From Polytrichum commune (lineage: Eukaryota > Streptophyta > Polytrichopsida > Polytrichales > Polytrichaceae), in contig OX485809.1 of assembly GCA_950295325.1 (NCBI GenBank), forward strand, positions 38,965,081-39,029,080: DNA of 64,000 nucleotides. Reading direction: 5' to 3'. A program made the position numbers and the translations under genes. Under the pieces are notes generated by a model. It saw nothing but the letters and a program-made list of their open reading frames with translations, was not told where the DNA came from and made no database searches. Shown here one piece after another: positions 12,678-23,429 of this stretch. Within the stretch, counting starts at the first letter, position 1; every line of letters starts with the position of its first letter.

Positions 12678-13254
12678 GGGGTTGTTTACACTGTGGACCA
12701 TGAAGTTGTCCCAAGGCCTTGTAAAATTTGTGATTGGTTGTTGAACTCGTCCTGATACCACTTTGGTTCACACCAAGGACAAAATGTTAGAGTGACCATG
12801 GAGTTCGAGGTCCCCAAAAGACATATTTCAAGGCCTACATTATCCATTGACATGGTCCAACGGGTTTTGCGGTGGGAGAGATAAAGAGATGCTCTAGTAG
12901 AACAAGACAATGGCCCATGACAAAGAAATGATATTATAAATTTTTTCTCCAATAAAATGTATTTTGGGGCATAGAAGATAAAGATAAGAGAAGACAAGAT
13001 AATGGTCAAACTTGATTTTTTTTTTCAAAATTTCCCTTTTTGGGCATATATTAAAAAAAATAGCACATTCATTTTTGGTGCATGGTCATTCCTCTTGGTC
13101 CACATTTAGTTTACACCTAGTGAGGGGCGCAAAGGCTTTGTAAATTGTTTTTTTTTTGAGAAATCGGACCATGGATGTTGGACCATCAAGGTGGACCATG
13201 AAAAAAGGCCATCTTTCGTGGTCCAATTTCATGGTCCATGGTGTAAACTGGCCT
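12678..13254. mobile_element. PIF/Harbinger-like non-autonomous element, TTA target duplication
   Basis: The left end begins GGGGTTGTTTACACTGTGG and the right end, reversed, begins AGGCCAGTTTACACCATGG. Both continue with a matching ACCATGAA block. TTA flanks the element at 12675-12677 and 13255-13257, the duplication expected for PIF/Harbinger elements. There is no transposase frame in the 577-bp interior. Confidence 0.6.
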
Positions 13255-13257
13255 TTA

Positions 13258-13376
13258 GGTGTGAGTGTTTTGGTTTGTGGGGGCATGTCAATTGGGGCTT
13301 GGTTGTTGTCAAACTTTCTTTTATTTAGGACAAGGTATGTGAGGTATTTTATGACTACTTGATGTATGTGTTTCAT
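13258..13376 (-). pseudogene. 3' fragment of a non-LTR retrotransposon protein
   Basis: On the minus strand this reads MKHIHQVVIKYLTYLVLNKR then KFDNNQAP. The same C-terminal motif occurs at 19659-19760 (IKYLTYLALNKRKIDNKQAP), where it follows an endonuclease-like region. The fragment is about 40 codons long, directly abuts the Harbinger-like element and has no upstream coding part left. Confidence 0.5.
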
Positions 13377-13379
13377 GAT

Positions 13380-14090
13380 TTTGATTAATTAATGTATGTT
13401 AAATATTAAAATTTAATATACTTCTTGCGGGGGTATTTTGAGTTTTCTAGGGCTTAGAGTGATTATTTGTTTACAGCTCCTCATACCCTTGCTCAGACAA
13501 TAATAAGGGGGTTAACATTCCATCCTGCGATTTTTAGCGTTTAAACGAGGGGATCGCATTTGTTTTTTTTCCTCCTATGGTAGTATTTGGTAATCTATCA
13601 TGGCAGTAGGTGAATTATATGAATTGTATGGTGTTTGATAGATTTGGGAGGATGGGTGTTTGACTATCTCTTGGGGCCCCTAATATATATAATATGTCGG
13701 GTCTTAGCCAACCCATGAATGTGCATGTGTTGAAGAGACATGTGCATTGTATTAGCCATTCCAAGATTATGATGTTTTGGGACCGGTTGTGCTGGTTGTT
13801 AGCATTTACTAGGATATAGCACCTTCTGTGTTTGTTGGATTGGAGTGTGGGGGACTATTTGGTGCACTGCTTTGTTGTGTCGGGCTATGTGAAAACCTTT
13901 TATGTGTAGGTGGGTGCAAATGAACCGATCTCTAAATTCATTGAACAAAGCACTGCCTAGATATATCATATTGATATGAAATCATCCAATTCGATTTGAA
14001 GCTATGCATGATCGTTCCATCCTAATTCTCCTAATTCTCCTCTTCGACTTCATGCACTGCGCATCTTTCATACGGATACAATGAGTGGAT
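13380..14090. other. Intergenic, nothing recognised
   Basis: AT/GT-rich sequence without motif-bearing frames or repeat boundaries that I can see. Confidence 0.4.
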
Positions 14091-14097
14091 TGAAACG

Positions 14098-14318
14098 ACA
14101 CTAAATCTTGTAGTTAGTGTCACCAATTCTATTTGTCTTGCTCAATACTAATTGTAAACAACCTGTGTACTCACAAACACTAGATGTAAACCTATTATTT
14201 GTCATTCCTTGTTATTATTATTATTATTATGGGCATTATAGATATACAATGTTGCAATATTGTCACCCACTTAGTGATTTTGCATCCAAATTTCAATTAT
14301 CCATGACAATAGTTCATC
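14098..14318. repeat. Dispersed repeat, partner at 40345-40560
   Basis: Shares 'agtgtcaccaattcta', 'tgtcttgctc-atactaatt', 'atttgtcattccttgt' and 'gtgattttgcatccaaattt'-type blocks in the same order as the partner copy. A short ATT microsatellite lies in the middle. The nature of the element is unknown; no open frame. Confidence 0.65.
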
Positions 14319-14369
14319 ATGGAAAATGTTAGGATGCATAATACACTAAATATACGAGAACTTTGCATA

Positions 14370-14552
14370 TTTGAGGGCCTTTCCAACGGTATATTAAACG
14401 CCCCCCCCCCCCAAGAAAAAAAAATTCAAAATCGCAGTTGTTAAACGAAAAAATAAAATCCGTAATCATTTTAGTGATTGCAGATCAGGATGGTCAAAAG
14501 AACTGCAACCAATTTTGGTTGTGGTTGTTTTGGGCATAGTTTTCTACTAGTG
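14370..14552. mobile_element. CACTA-like miniature element, right part
   Basis: Ends GGCATAGTTTTCTACTAGTG, a typical CACTA-type terminus in reverse. The interior ('gcagatcaggatggtcaaaa' and 'gaactgcaaccaatttt' blocks) matches the fuller copy at 36271-36602. The left end cannot be placed. A 12-base C run lies at 14401-14412. Confidence 0.55.
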
Positions 14553-14956
14553 CACACACGTTCAAAATCCCCGGTTTTGAAATAAAGGTTGGTTGGGCAA
14601 GGAGCTAGGTTTCAAGTTTTGTTGTTGAACATTGTTGTTGTTGTTAAAATGTCCATTTCCAACTTTGATTGAAAACGAGGATTTTAAGCCATGCAAAATC
14701 ATTGTCTTGGATCGGAGTTGGGGAAAGACAATTTTAACCAATGAAAGAGGGACCAATCTTGAAACCAAAACCTTGAAGTTAGCCACCTTTCAAGGCCAAA
14801 TTTCTTTTACCTTAGTTTACCAAATTCGATTTTGAAACTAGCATTTTCGAAAAAGTATGGCCTGCCCTTGAAGGGGGCCCCACACATGCCATGAAATTGA
14901 TAGTTGGGAATGGGAGTTTGCCTTTCCCACCAAAACTGCAAACTCTTGAAAAATTG

Positions 14957-14986
14957 GGGGGGGGGAGGGGAGGGGAGGGGAGGGGA
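14957..14986. repeat. G-rich tract (GGGGA repeats)
   Basis: A G run followed by four GGGGA units. On the G strand it could form a quadruplex. No gene is adjacent. Confidence 0.8.
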
Positions 14987-15529
14987 ACGCAACCCATCAT
15001 TTTGGGAGCCAATAAGAACGCAACATTAGGTCTTAGGTGTTTAATATTCATATTTTGATATTTTTGTAAGTAGTCATCTTTGAGGTGGGGTGTCACTAAA
15101 GTAACAAAAATGGTGGCTCATGTGCACATATAGTGTGGCCCCAAGTTTCAAAACACTCGGTTTTGCCTCTCCGATTTGAGACGGCTTTTTGTGAAAACCT
15201 CTGGTTTTGGGCGTGAGGGGTCTCTACTTGAGAATTAGGTTGAGCAAAACGCTAGACTTGACTCTAAAAACAAGTCCATAGATTCTTGCATAAAATAATG
15301 AATATCTGATTGTTTTGAATGTAAACCATACTTTAATGGATTATTGAGGCTCAAATGTTGGGACATGCGACATGACTTGGGACCACATGTGAACCGGCCT
15401 TTAGGCTCTCAGGCTGATCATTTAGAGTGTCGCTAACATGAGTTTATTTCCCAGAGCAGATGTAAAATGAAAATGAAATCTTTCAGTATGTCAGGAAATT
15501 TAGATCAGTTGACCTTAATTTGCGGACGA

Positions 15530-16440
15530 AGATGTAACCAACTTACGTGCAGGTGTTGCTGATGATCGATCTTGGGAGCAAGCTGAAGGCAATTTGGGTT
15601 GATGTTGGTATAGTGATCCCGATTGAACTGCCCTACTGATGTCCTGCCTAACCTTAGCGATGAATTCCAGTGATATTATTGCTCAACATCGGTCTACCTG
15701 CACATCACCGTGTTCAAAGCGGCTGATGATGTGGAAGCAGGGAAACCAGCAATCGATTGGTACTGGACAGGCGGAGTTTCGGTCACCATTTTGCAGCTAG
15801 TAATTGCAGCTCTTTCCATGCGCATTGCACAATGACTGCGGCACTAGCTCTAACGAGAGGAAGATTACCGTAAATGGATCGAGTCTTCAGAAGAACACGT
15901 ACCACCAAGAAATTAATTACTTGTGGCCGGTGGGAATGGCACACGGCATGTCATGTGATGGTCAGCATGCATCGGTGATGACAAAGGACTGGACCTCAGG
16001 ATCTCGCACCAGCACAATCCCCAAGGGTGCGGCGACGAGCTGGCGAGTGCAGCAACCGGATGGCGAAGAGCGAACGCGACGAAAAAGTGGAGTTGTGAAG
16101 AAGGATTCAGAAGGCAAACCCAAAAACGAAAATTTGGATGATTTATGGTGTGCCTGCTTCGTCGCGGATCACCCAAGTTGTGTGCTTAGTTGTGTTTGTG
16201 TTCCTAATCGCTGTTGTCGGGCTGAAGCAGAATGCACGAACTTGCATGTCATTGCAGCACTTGCCATGGTAAATTAAAAATGTTGTTCAGAAATTTGAGC
16301 AATAAAAGGTCATGGATGCCTTGATGGATGTTGAAGGTTGGTATAAGAATGTGGGGAAGGCTTCCATGGGAGCTTATGTCCCGCAGAACAGAACGGGTGG
16401 GATGGCTCCGACAAGAAAGATCAGATCAGTACGAGGATGA
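15530..16440 (+). pseudogene. Frameshifted membrane-protein pseudogene
   Basis: Fragments in all three plus frames read as one decayed protein. About 15690-15820 gives HITVFKAADDVEAGKPAIDW, then WTGGVSVTILQLVIAAL (a membrane segment), then in another frame CALHNDCGT. About 15935-16010 gives GTRHVM then GDDKGLDL. About 16165-16240 gives ITQVVCLVVFVFLIAVVGLK, a second membrane segment. About 16310-16400 gives VMDALMDVEGWYKNVGKASM. I recall this order of motifs from a multi-pass membrane protein family of unknown function, but cannot name it. Stops and frameshifts interrupt every block. Confidence 0.5.
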
Positions 16441-16559
16441 TAGGAGGAAGAAAAGGCCCAGTAGCCTCTCAATCAATAGCTTGAATCAAGACGGAGGCAA
16501 ACTGCACAGAATTATGGATAGTAACGGTGGCCAACTGCTTCTGCGAAGGTAGAACTGTG

Positions 16560-17925
16560 TGCACTTTCAGAATAATTTAGAATGAGAGATAATGTACATA
16601 ATCATTTTGCATAATCACTGTGCATATATAGATATATACACCAACTTTGTGAGCTTGAGAGCTTGTATTGTCATTGGTCGACATGGTATTGTATTATACT
16701 GGGTGAAAGGAAATGATAAATCTTCTTGCCTGAAAATTGAGTGAAACGGGCATAAGTTTTCAGATGAAATCTAAAGCACGTGGTCCAGTGATAATCTGCA
16801 ATTAAACCCCATCTTTGTGTAACCATAGCATACCCATACTCTCACCACCAAATTAAACTTCATTCAATGATGGTTGACAAGTTAGCGGAGGTGGAATCAA
16901 CACCAGGATTGGGAATACAGTGGTATAAATACATTGTATTGTCCACACAGCTGTTTGGCTATGATGAACTAGATGATGGCCATGATAATTAGTGCTATTG
17001 GTTGTCTTGGTGTAAATTGCATACTGGGCATCCAAAAGATAACTTGTGATTGTAGCCTAGGACGTGCTTGCAATTGCAATTGCAATGATCCAAGAATTGA
17101 GCTTATGGTTATGAACCATCAACTCTGCCCTTCTACTCTCTTTAATCAGTCTAAGTTAAAAAGTGGGACTTTTTAATTGTGTAATGAAAGGGTAACGTGA
17201 TGACATTGGATCGTCGTCCTTGTCATCCTTTTAGAAATGCATAATCTTCCCTTAAGCTTTCCATTTTACGATTACATACAGTGGGGATATCGATAATATC
17301 AAGCAGCATGAACTGGCTATAGGTTTATGCATTTTCAAGGAAATTGAAGTCATCATATATACTCAGAAGCTCTCACATCCTTGCATGGTTAGATAAGGCT
17401 GGAGTCTTGCAATCAAAAATTTGATTTGATTGAAGATGTATGGTAGAGCTAATTTACATCTTTGGAGTCTTTAATTCTGGTCATCATCTGCAAAGTTGTG
17501 CTTCTAAGTAGACTGTTATACCTTCTTCAGAGCCTTGCCTTGAGATCTGGAGAGCAGAAGTTGAGAAACTATATACAATTCTCCAAGGGGCTTTGTAAAT
17601 TGCAAGGGTTTCGATCTCCGTACATGAACTTTGTATTGATTAAGGACTGCGAGTAGTGCTAAGATAGACAAGGCTAATTCACTTAGCTTCCTTAATCGGA
17701 CACCTATATTTGTGATCCTTTGAGTACATTTGTAGGTTAGTAAACTGATGTTAGTTTTGCCATTGTTATGAGAACAATTTTCACACTATCCTTGTATGAG
17801 TAAGTTAGGGAACATGGGGATCTAGGTAAATTTTGTGGAAGTGCACATTAATCAACTATTGGATGGATGATTGAAACATGATGGATGCAATGTCATGTAG
17901 AAGGTTTATCAAATGTGTCTTTCAA
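16560..17925. other. Intergenic, nothing firm recognised
   Basis: AT-rich DNA. Around 17660-17720 a short stretch ('agacaaggctaattcacttag') resembles the start of family A elements but is too short to call. Confidence 0.4.
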
Positions 17926-17933
17926 ATTATAGT

Positions 17934-18265
17934 AAGGTAGATGTGCCTAATTCGGTTACTTCTCTTCAATCAAACACATGTATTTGAGCGGTATGTGGTT
18001 TTGTGTGGCTTTAAGAATGGATATCAAAAAGATATGTGTTCAAAAAGATTGTACCATTCTAGTAGGCTCAACCTTTAACCATATTTGAAGGTTGGGAGGA
18101 CCTTTATGACCATTTTGATGAGCACAAGAATCTCCTCTTTGATAGTGAACAAGATATTTATATGAGCTCCAAAAAGTACGAGGAAAGTAGCTACACTCTT
18201 CACTTGGCTTTGCTAACCACCGCACACCTATTATGTGTTTCATATCCCAAGAGAAATGGGATAGT
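17934..18265 (+). mobile_element. Family A TIR element, right end missing
   Basis: Begins AAGGTAGATGTGCCTAATTC and keeps the complete internal order of the family ('gagcggtatgtgg', 'ttgatgagcac', 'catatcccaagagaaatggg'). The terminal CATCTACCTT is absent. Confidence 0.7.
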
Positions 18266-18269
18266 CAGA

Positions 18270-19095
18270 ATAAATAAAGCATTTAATACCCATGATCTAC
18301 CTCATGGATGAATGCAATGTGATATAGAATGTCAAGAGGTTTTATGGAAATAGAGAGTCAAGCAATTACCATCCTCTCCAAAGTTGTAGGAGGCATTGCG
18401 GTGAATAACACCTTGTTGGATATTGGACTTGTGGATCCCGTTTAGGAAGGTGTTCGGGGAGGCATGACTAGGGGCCATCCAACTGAGGCCAAATGTGAAA
18501 GTGTTGGACTAGATAGCCAACGAGAGGAGAGTGGATGACAAACTGTGCTAGTAGTGAGTCATTCACCTACTCAAGTTGTTTATCAATTGAAGACAAAGTT
18601 TTGGAATGATGGAGGATATTGCATCTCCATGGATGAAAATTTATGACAAGTTTTGGTAACCCTTCTCCTCTTGAGTGAGTGATTGATTATGTATATGGAG
18701 TTAGCATTCTCAAGAAGTTTAGCAATCAATGTGTCCAATACGTGGATGTAATGGTAATGTTTAAGAAGGGTGTGCCTCAAATCTAATATACAACAAAGGA
18801 TGGGCTAGCAAGCTGCCCAACGGCCACACACGATGAAGCCATCCGTAATCTTCACACATTCATAACGAAAGCACAAAAAAATTGTGAAACTGAAAGCACA
18901 AAAACAAATTCCCCTTCGTGGATAAGTGGTCATCAAACACTAAAATAAATAAATAAACCATCCAACCACTTTTAGAAAAATGAAAATGTGACAGACATGG
19001 ACATCACCCAAACACTAAAATTGAGATATGCACAATACATGGGGAACCACAAGAAGAACATCTTTTGGCCTCTCACACATCAAAACCCCAACAAC
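18270..19095. other. Intergenic; possibly decayed upstream part of the retrotransposon
   Basis: The last 300 bases before the endonuclease-like relic have a similar A- and C-rich composition, so they may belong to the same retrotransposon, but no conserved residue pattern can be picked out. Confidence 0.3.
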
Positions 19096-19099
19096 ACAC

Positions 19100-19760
19100 T
19101 GTGCCATCGCAATGACAGAGACACATGACGGCACCTCCTATGGAACATGCGAACACCCATACTTAAAAGGCCTACGAATCACATGACACAACAAAGCAAT
19201 ACATCTCATTACCCAAACATTACAAGCCAACAAAAACACCCGGTTCTTCACATTGACCAATCCAGGCCACCTTAAAAATAAACCACTTGAACAAACAATC
19301 CTGGAGTGGCTCCTTAAATGCACATGTATACAAACAATATGCCAATGCCAAGCCAAATTAAGACCGGACATCCTATGCATTATTGGAGCCCCAAACCACT
19401 CACAAACATCTATATCACCTTCTCCCACATCCACAATTCAATTCATATAATTCACGTATTGTCACGACAGATTCCCTGACCAAGCCCTCACACATAAACA
19501 CATTGACTACGACTCACTAATTAACACCATACAAAATAAAAGATGGCAAACCAACCCCCTCATCACCATCACAGCCGGAGTGAGAGGGGCTATACATGAG
19601 CACTCCATAAATTAACTTACCAATCTAAATAATCCCAAAATCCACCATCAAAACCCTCATGAAAAGCATACACCCAAATGCCATCAAATATCTCACCTAC
19701 CTTGCCTTAAACAAAAGGAAAATCGACAATAAACAAGCACCCGTCACTCCTCCCCAACAA
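19100..19760 (+). pseudogene. Relic of a non-LTR retrotransposon with a restriction-like endonuclease
   Basis: Plus-strand pieces in nearly one frame read CEHPYLKGLRI, then (stop)HNKAIHLITQTL, then LRPDILCIIGAP, then IQFI(stop)FTYCHDRFPDQAL, then NPLITITAGVRGAI, then IKYLTYLALNKRKIDNKQAP. The C--H----R--RHN finger followed by RPD, then EFT-type residues, fits the C-terminal endonuclease region of R2/NeSL-type elements (PD-(D/E)XK fold). Two stops sit where the family has R and E; the first (CGA to TGA) is what methylcytosine decay gives. The reverse-transcriptase part is not found in the window, so the copy is 5' truncated or decayed. Confidence 0.55.
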
Positions 19761-19969
19761 ACTGGGATAACTAGTACACCTTTAGAGCCCACCTCCCAAA
19801 GAAGGCATAACACCTTATGTTGTATCATGATATCCGTGATCAACATTAGGCCAATGGGCTCACATTCATGCTGGTACTTAAATACGGGCATTATTTTTAT
19901 TTTTATTTATACAACGAAGGATGTGCATGTAGGCCATCAAGGCCATCACCGCATTATTCCCTAGTGTTG

Positions 19970-20840
19970 CTCACCGTTTTGGAGATGTGGGGGACCATGG
20001 GTGCAACGGGCAGAGACAACTCCCACTGGGTGTTAGCCAGTGTTCCTACATCCATAAAGACCACCTCAATTTGTAGAGGATGGAACTCCAAGTGGGGATA
20101 GTGAAGGGGGAATCATAATGCACATAATATTTTTTGACAATTGAGAACCAGTGGAGATTTTCAAATACATTGTCTACCATAAATGCAAATATCCAGCTAA
20201 GTCTCAGAGATTGTCTGCATCCCAAGATAGCATAACCATGACATAACCTACCTCAATTATCTCTTCCATTGAGTCAATCACCACACATCTTACAGACTAG
20301 TAAAACTCCTATCTCTTCCAAAGTCATTTAAATGCATGTAACAACTTGGTCAAGACAACACTTCGTCTTTAGCACATTCCTTTGGACCCATGGGTTCCTT
20401 AGTGTAAAAACTTGTAGAGTAAAATTGAAAAAGTGTGCATCTTACATGTGTTGTGAGTGGTCACCATGTTCGTTAAGGTAGAGCATGCTTAAAGCATCAC
20501 CCTAACATCTTGCACTATGAATACATTCTGATTTTGAGGATGTCCATCACCTGAACATCAAGCTCATGTGTGGATTTGGGTCATTTGCCAATAAAAATTT
20601 GAACCCTTACAAGTTTTGTATACGAAATTCAAATACAACATGCTTTGGTGCATGGAACTTCTGGCTTTAGCACCATCCACCATACAAGCATTTACAAGCA
20701 TTATAATGTTTAGCAACTCTGCAATATTGTGGATTCTGAGTGAGCATACAGCACTGTGTCTGGATGATTGGCTTTGAAATTTTGCATTTGGCCCAAGGAG
20801 CATTAACCTGACCTAGTTTCCTGGGACCCAATAGAACTGC
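19970..20840. other. Intergenic, with a short repeat shared with 35.9 kb
   Basis: About 20725-20800 ('ctgagtgagcat', 'ctggatgattggctttgaaa') resembles 35915-35985. In both places the segment is next to a hAT-like miniature element, so the pieces were probably copied together. Nothing else was recognised. Confidence 0.4.
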
Positions 20841-20844
20841 TGAT

Positions 20845-21324
20845 CAGTGATCTGGGAGATTTTTGGGCATAGTCGGTTGAGATCCTAGTGTTTGCAAGTC
20901 CAACCGGTTAATACATGTTGACATCCTTCGGTTTTTCTCTATTAATTTGAGGTATATTCCATAAACTCCTCTAAAGTGATTTTTAATTCTCCTGCAGTCC
21001 TTTGATCGGGGAGATCCGGCAGTTAGTTACAGATGAACCGGTTGAGTTTGAGAAATAACCGGTTGACGTTCAAGACTGCAGGAAAATCACCAATCATTTA
21101 AGAGGAATCTATAGAAGAATATACCCAAATTTAATAAAGGAAAACCGAAGGATGTCATCAACATGTAACCGGTTGGACTTGCAAAATTTAACACTAGGAT
21201 CTCAACCGATTAGTATGCCCAAAAATCTCCCCGATCTCTGCTGCAGTCTTGATCAACTTCATGCTGTTATTTCTCAAGCTCAACCGCTTCATCTGTAACC
21301 AACTGCCGGTTCTCCCCTATCATA
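20845..21324 (-). mobile_element. hAT-like miniature element split by a younger copy
   Basis: The left part (20845-20999) begins CAGTGATCTGGGAGAT and the right part (21249-21324) ends with the reverse of the same terminus in degraded form. Joined, the two parts match the free-standing copy at 34924-35165. The interruption is another family member in the opposite orientation (21000-21240), flanked by CTGCAGTC on both sides. Confidence 0.75.
21000..21240 (+). mobile_element. hAT-like miniature element nested in its own family, 8-bp duplication
   Basis: This 241-bp copy starts CTTTGATCGGGGAGAT and ends, reversed, CAGAGATCGGGGAGAT. CTGCAGTC occurs directly before it (20992-20999) and after it (21241-21248), the 8-bp target duplication typical of hAT elements. 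Internal landmarks are 'acagatgaaccggttgagtt', 'tcaagactgcaggaaaa' and 'ggatctcaaccgatt'. It has no coding sequence, so it would depend on a transposase in trans. Confidence 0.8.
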
Positions 21325-21329
21325 GTTGC

Positions 21330-22650
21330 TGAATGCAGCCAAACACTCACCACAGCCATTAAATCGATGCTGTAAAATGATGGCCTTCTTCACTTTGGAG
21401 TCCATTTCCTGATGCTCTGGATCGCTTGCTGAGTGCATGCAGGAGATGTAAGTTCATGGGTAAGCAGTGAGGATCGACCCGGCCTCTGTGGCACATGCTT
21501 CAAGAGAAAATAATAAGTTAGTAGTCACCAAGAAAAGGATGTAACTCAAAGACAGTGACCCGAGTCTTTGAAATATCAACACAAACTTAGATTATACATT
21601 TGAACTTTAGACCATAAAGTATTATTAAATCCACAGCTTGACTGTCTCCGTAGCACTACATCTGCCTACCATTCCTACCAACCGGCCCGTACATGGCAGG
21701 AGGTGGTCTCTATAGTAGACCAGTAAATTTTGGGCCAGTGTATGGAGGAATAACAACAAGAAAACGGTAGAATCATGAGGCTCTGTCCTTTCTTATGAAA
21801 CACTAGAATTGTAGTTGTATACTTTGGTCATGCCAGTTCATGACTATTTACTATACTGCCTATAACCAATTATAGTCAATCAGATTGTTTTTCAATACAT
21901 TTTAGGGAACGACTATAGTTAACTAGATTTTAGAACAACTGTAGTTAACTACATTTTTTGGCGGGTCAAATTGTGAACGACTATAGTTATGAAAGGTAAC
22001 TAGTTAACCTACTAGTTGAATTAGTTGGTTAGTTGTCCGAGGTATGCAAGCTTTCACCATCCACGTTAAATAAACTGGACCAAAAACAACAGGAACAAGT
22101 AACGTCCAAGTGTAAACGCAAAGTGGTTATTTTGCTCTTCAAACATAGAAGTCAATGCATAGTTTGTGTCCTACATACAAAGCCAATAAATGGAAGCTAT
22201 CTAATACCAAATTGTCTAAGTCAAAGAGTTTGTTTGTAAGGTAAAGGAGACGAAACCATGGATTTTGTCCCAAACCTTGAGTTTATGAGAATTAACACAA
22301 AGTCATTCAAATTTTCATAATGCTTAAATTACGATACACAAAGATTGGTGTCCGGTTATTAGAACTCAACTTTCTAGCTTGTCCTACTAGGATGGGTGGG
22401 CCAAGTTGGCCTTGCATAAGTTGATCTGGGGTTTAGGACGGCTAGTCCCATGTACGTACCTTGTTTTAAATCCTAAAATTCTTTCAAAGTTTGAGAGGTG
22501 GAAAGAGAAGATCTCAAAAGATCCACCCAAGTTTCAAAATAGATTCTTATATACAATGAGCTAACTAGCTCTTAATAGAACGTTTTCTCGAAGAAGGACC
22601 AAACTCATGATTTTGTCCCTCTTTGAGAGACTTCACCGATAACTCTAGTG
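21330..22650. other. Intergenic, nothing recognised
   Basis: Contains several short 'gactatagttaact' motifs between 21840 and 22000 but no ordered repeat or coding motif. Confidence 0.4.
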
Positions 22651-22654
22651 GGAG

Positions 22655-22856
22655 TGGAAAACCGACCACTAGTTACAAATGAACCAGTTGAGTTTGAGAA
22701 ATAACGAGTTCATGTTCAAGACTTTAGGAAAATTACCAATCATTTCAAAGGAATTTATGGAATATACCTTAAATTAATAAAGAAAATTGAAAGATGTCAA
22801 CATGAAACACTAGGATCTTGATTGATTATGCCCAAAATCTACCTAGGCACTGGTCC
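22655..22856 (+). mobile_element. hAT-like miniature element, diverged copy
   Basis: Keeps 'ttacaaatgaaccagttgag', 'gaaaattaccaatcattt', 'aaagatgtcaacatg' and 'ttgattgattatgcccaaa' blocks in the family order. The termini are degraded. Confidence 0.7.
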
Positions 22857-23044
22857 AAGAATTTTTTTTTTGTGTAAGGTAGTTTGCACCTATTTCCAAC
22901 ACTTTGGCAACTTTGGACATTTATAGTGATCCAATTTGGGTTCGATTTAGGTCAGTGTATGAAATGAACTGAAATTGATTTTAAAGCCTGGGAAGCCAAA
23001 AAGGCTAATGGGACTGAAAGAAGACATATCTCAAACTACCTCTA

Positions 23045-23424
23045 ACAAGGTAAGAAAATCTTAAATGGGCACTTTTTCTCTGCACCCACTTCTTGTAGGA
23101 TATAAAAGACGCTATTAGTGTGAGACGATCAACAAATCCAAATTGTGTCCATAGCCACTTTCCTCATAATTTCCAAAGCTTGTATGAATATCCTACTCAC
23201 GGTTAAAGTGAAGATTCCATGAGTTAATAAGTGATCATATAGGTCCTCCCAATTATGTCGACTATTGCATCTATAATGATTAACAACTCTTGAGCACATA
23301 GTCCTATCTCTTTTCAACACATTGTTTTTGGTGTGTGTTTTTAGTTTTGCACCCAACCATACACCACTCAAACGTAGGTGTCACTATGTTTAAGAGTAGA
23401 CATCGAATTAGGCACATCTACCTT
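23045..23424 (-). mobile_element. Family A TIR element
   Basis: Reversed copy ending ATCTACCTT at 23416-23424 in the given strand. It carries the family blocks, including 'ggtcctcccaattatgtcga'. A short piece after 23370 ('actatgtttaagagtagaca') is not found in other copies. The left terminus is degraded. Confidence 0.6.
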
Positions 23425-23429
23425 AGTTG

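Noticed and set aside
15804-16277. 157-codon plus-strand open frame taken as a gene in its own right
   Set aside because: The recognisable peptides of this region lie in other frames, so the frame is a by-product of the frameshifted pseudogene.
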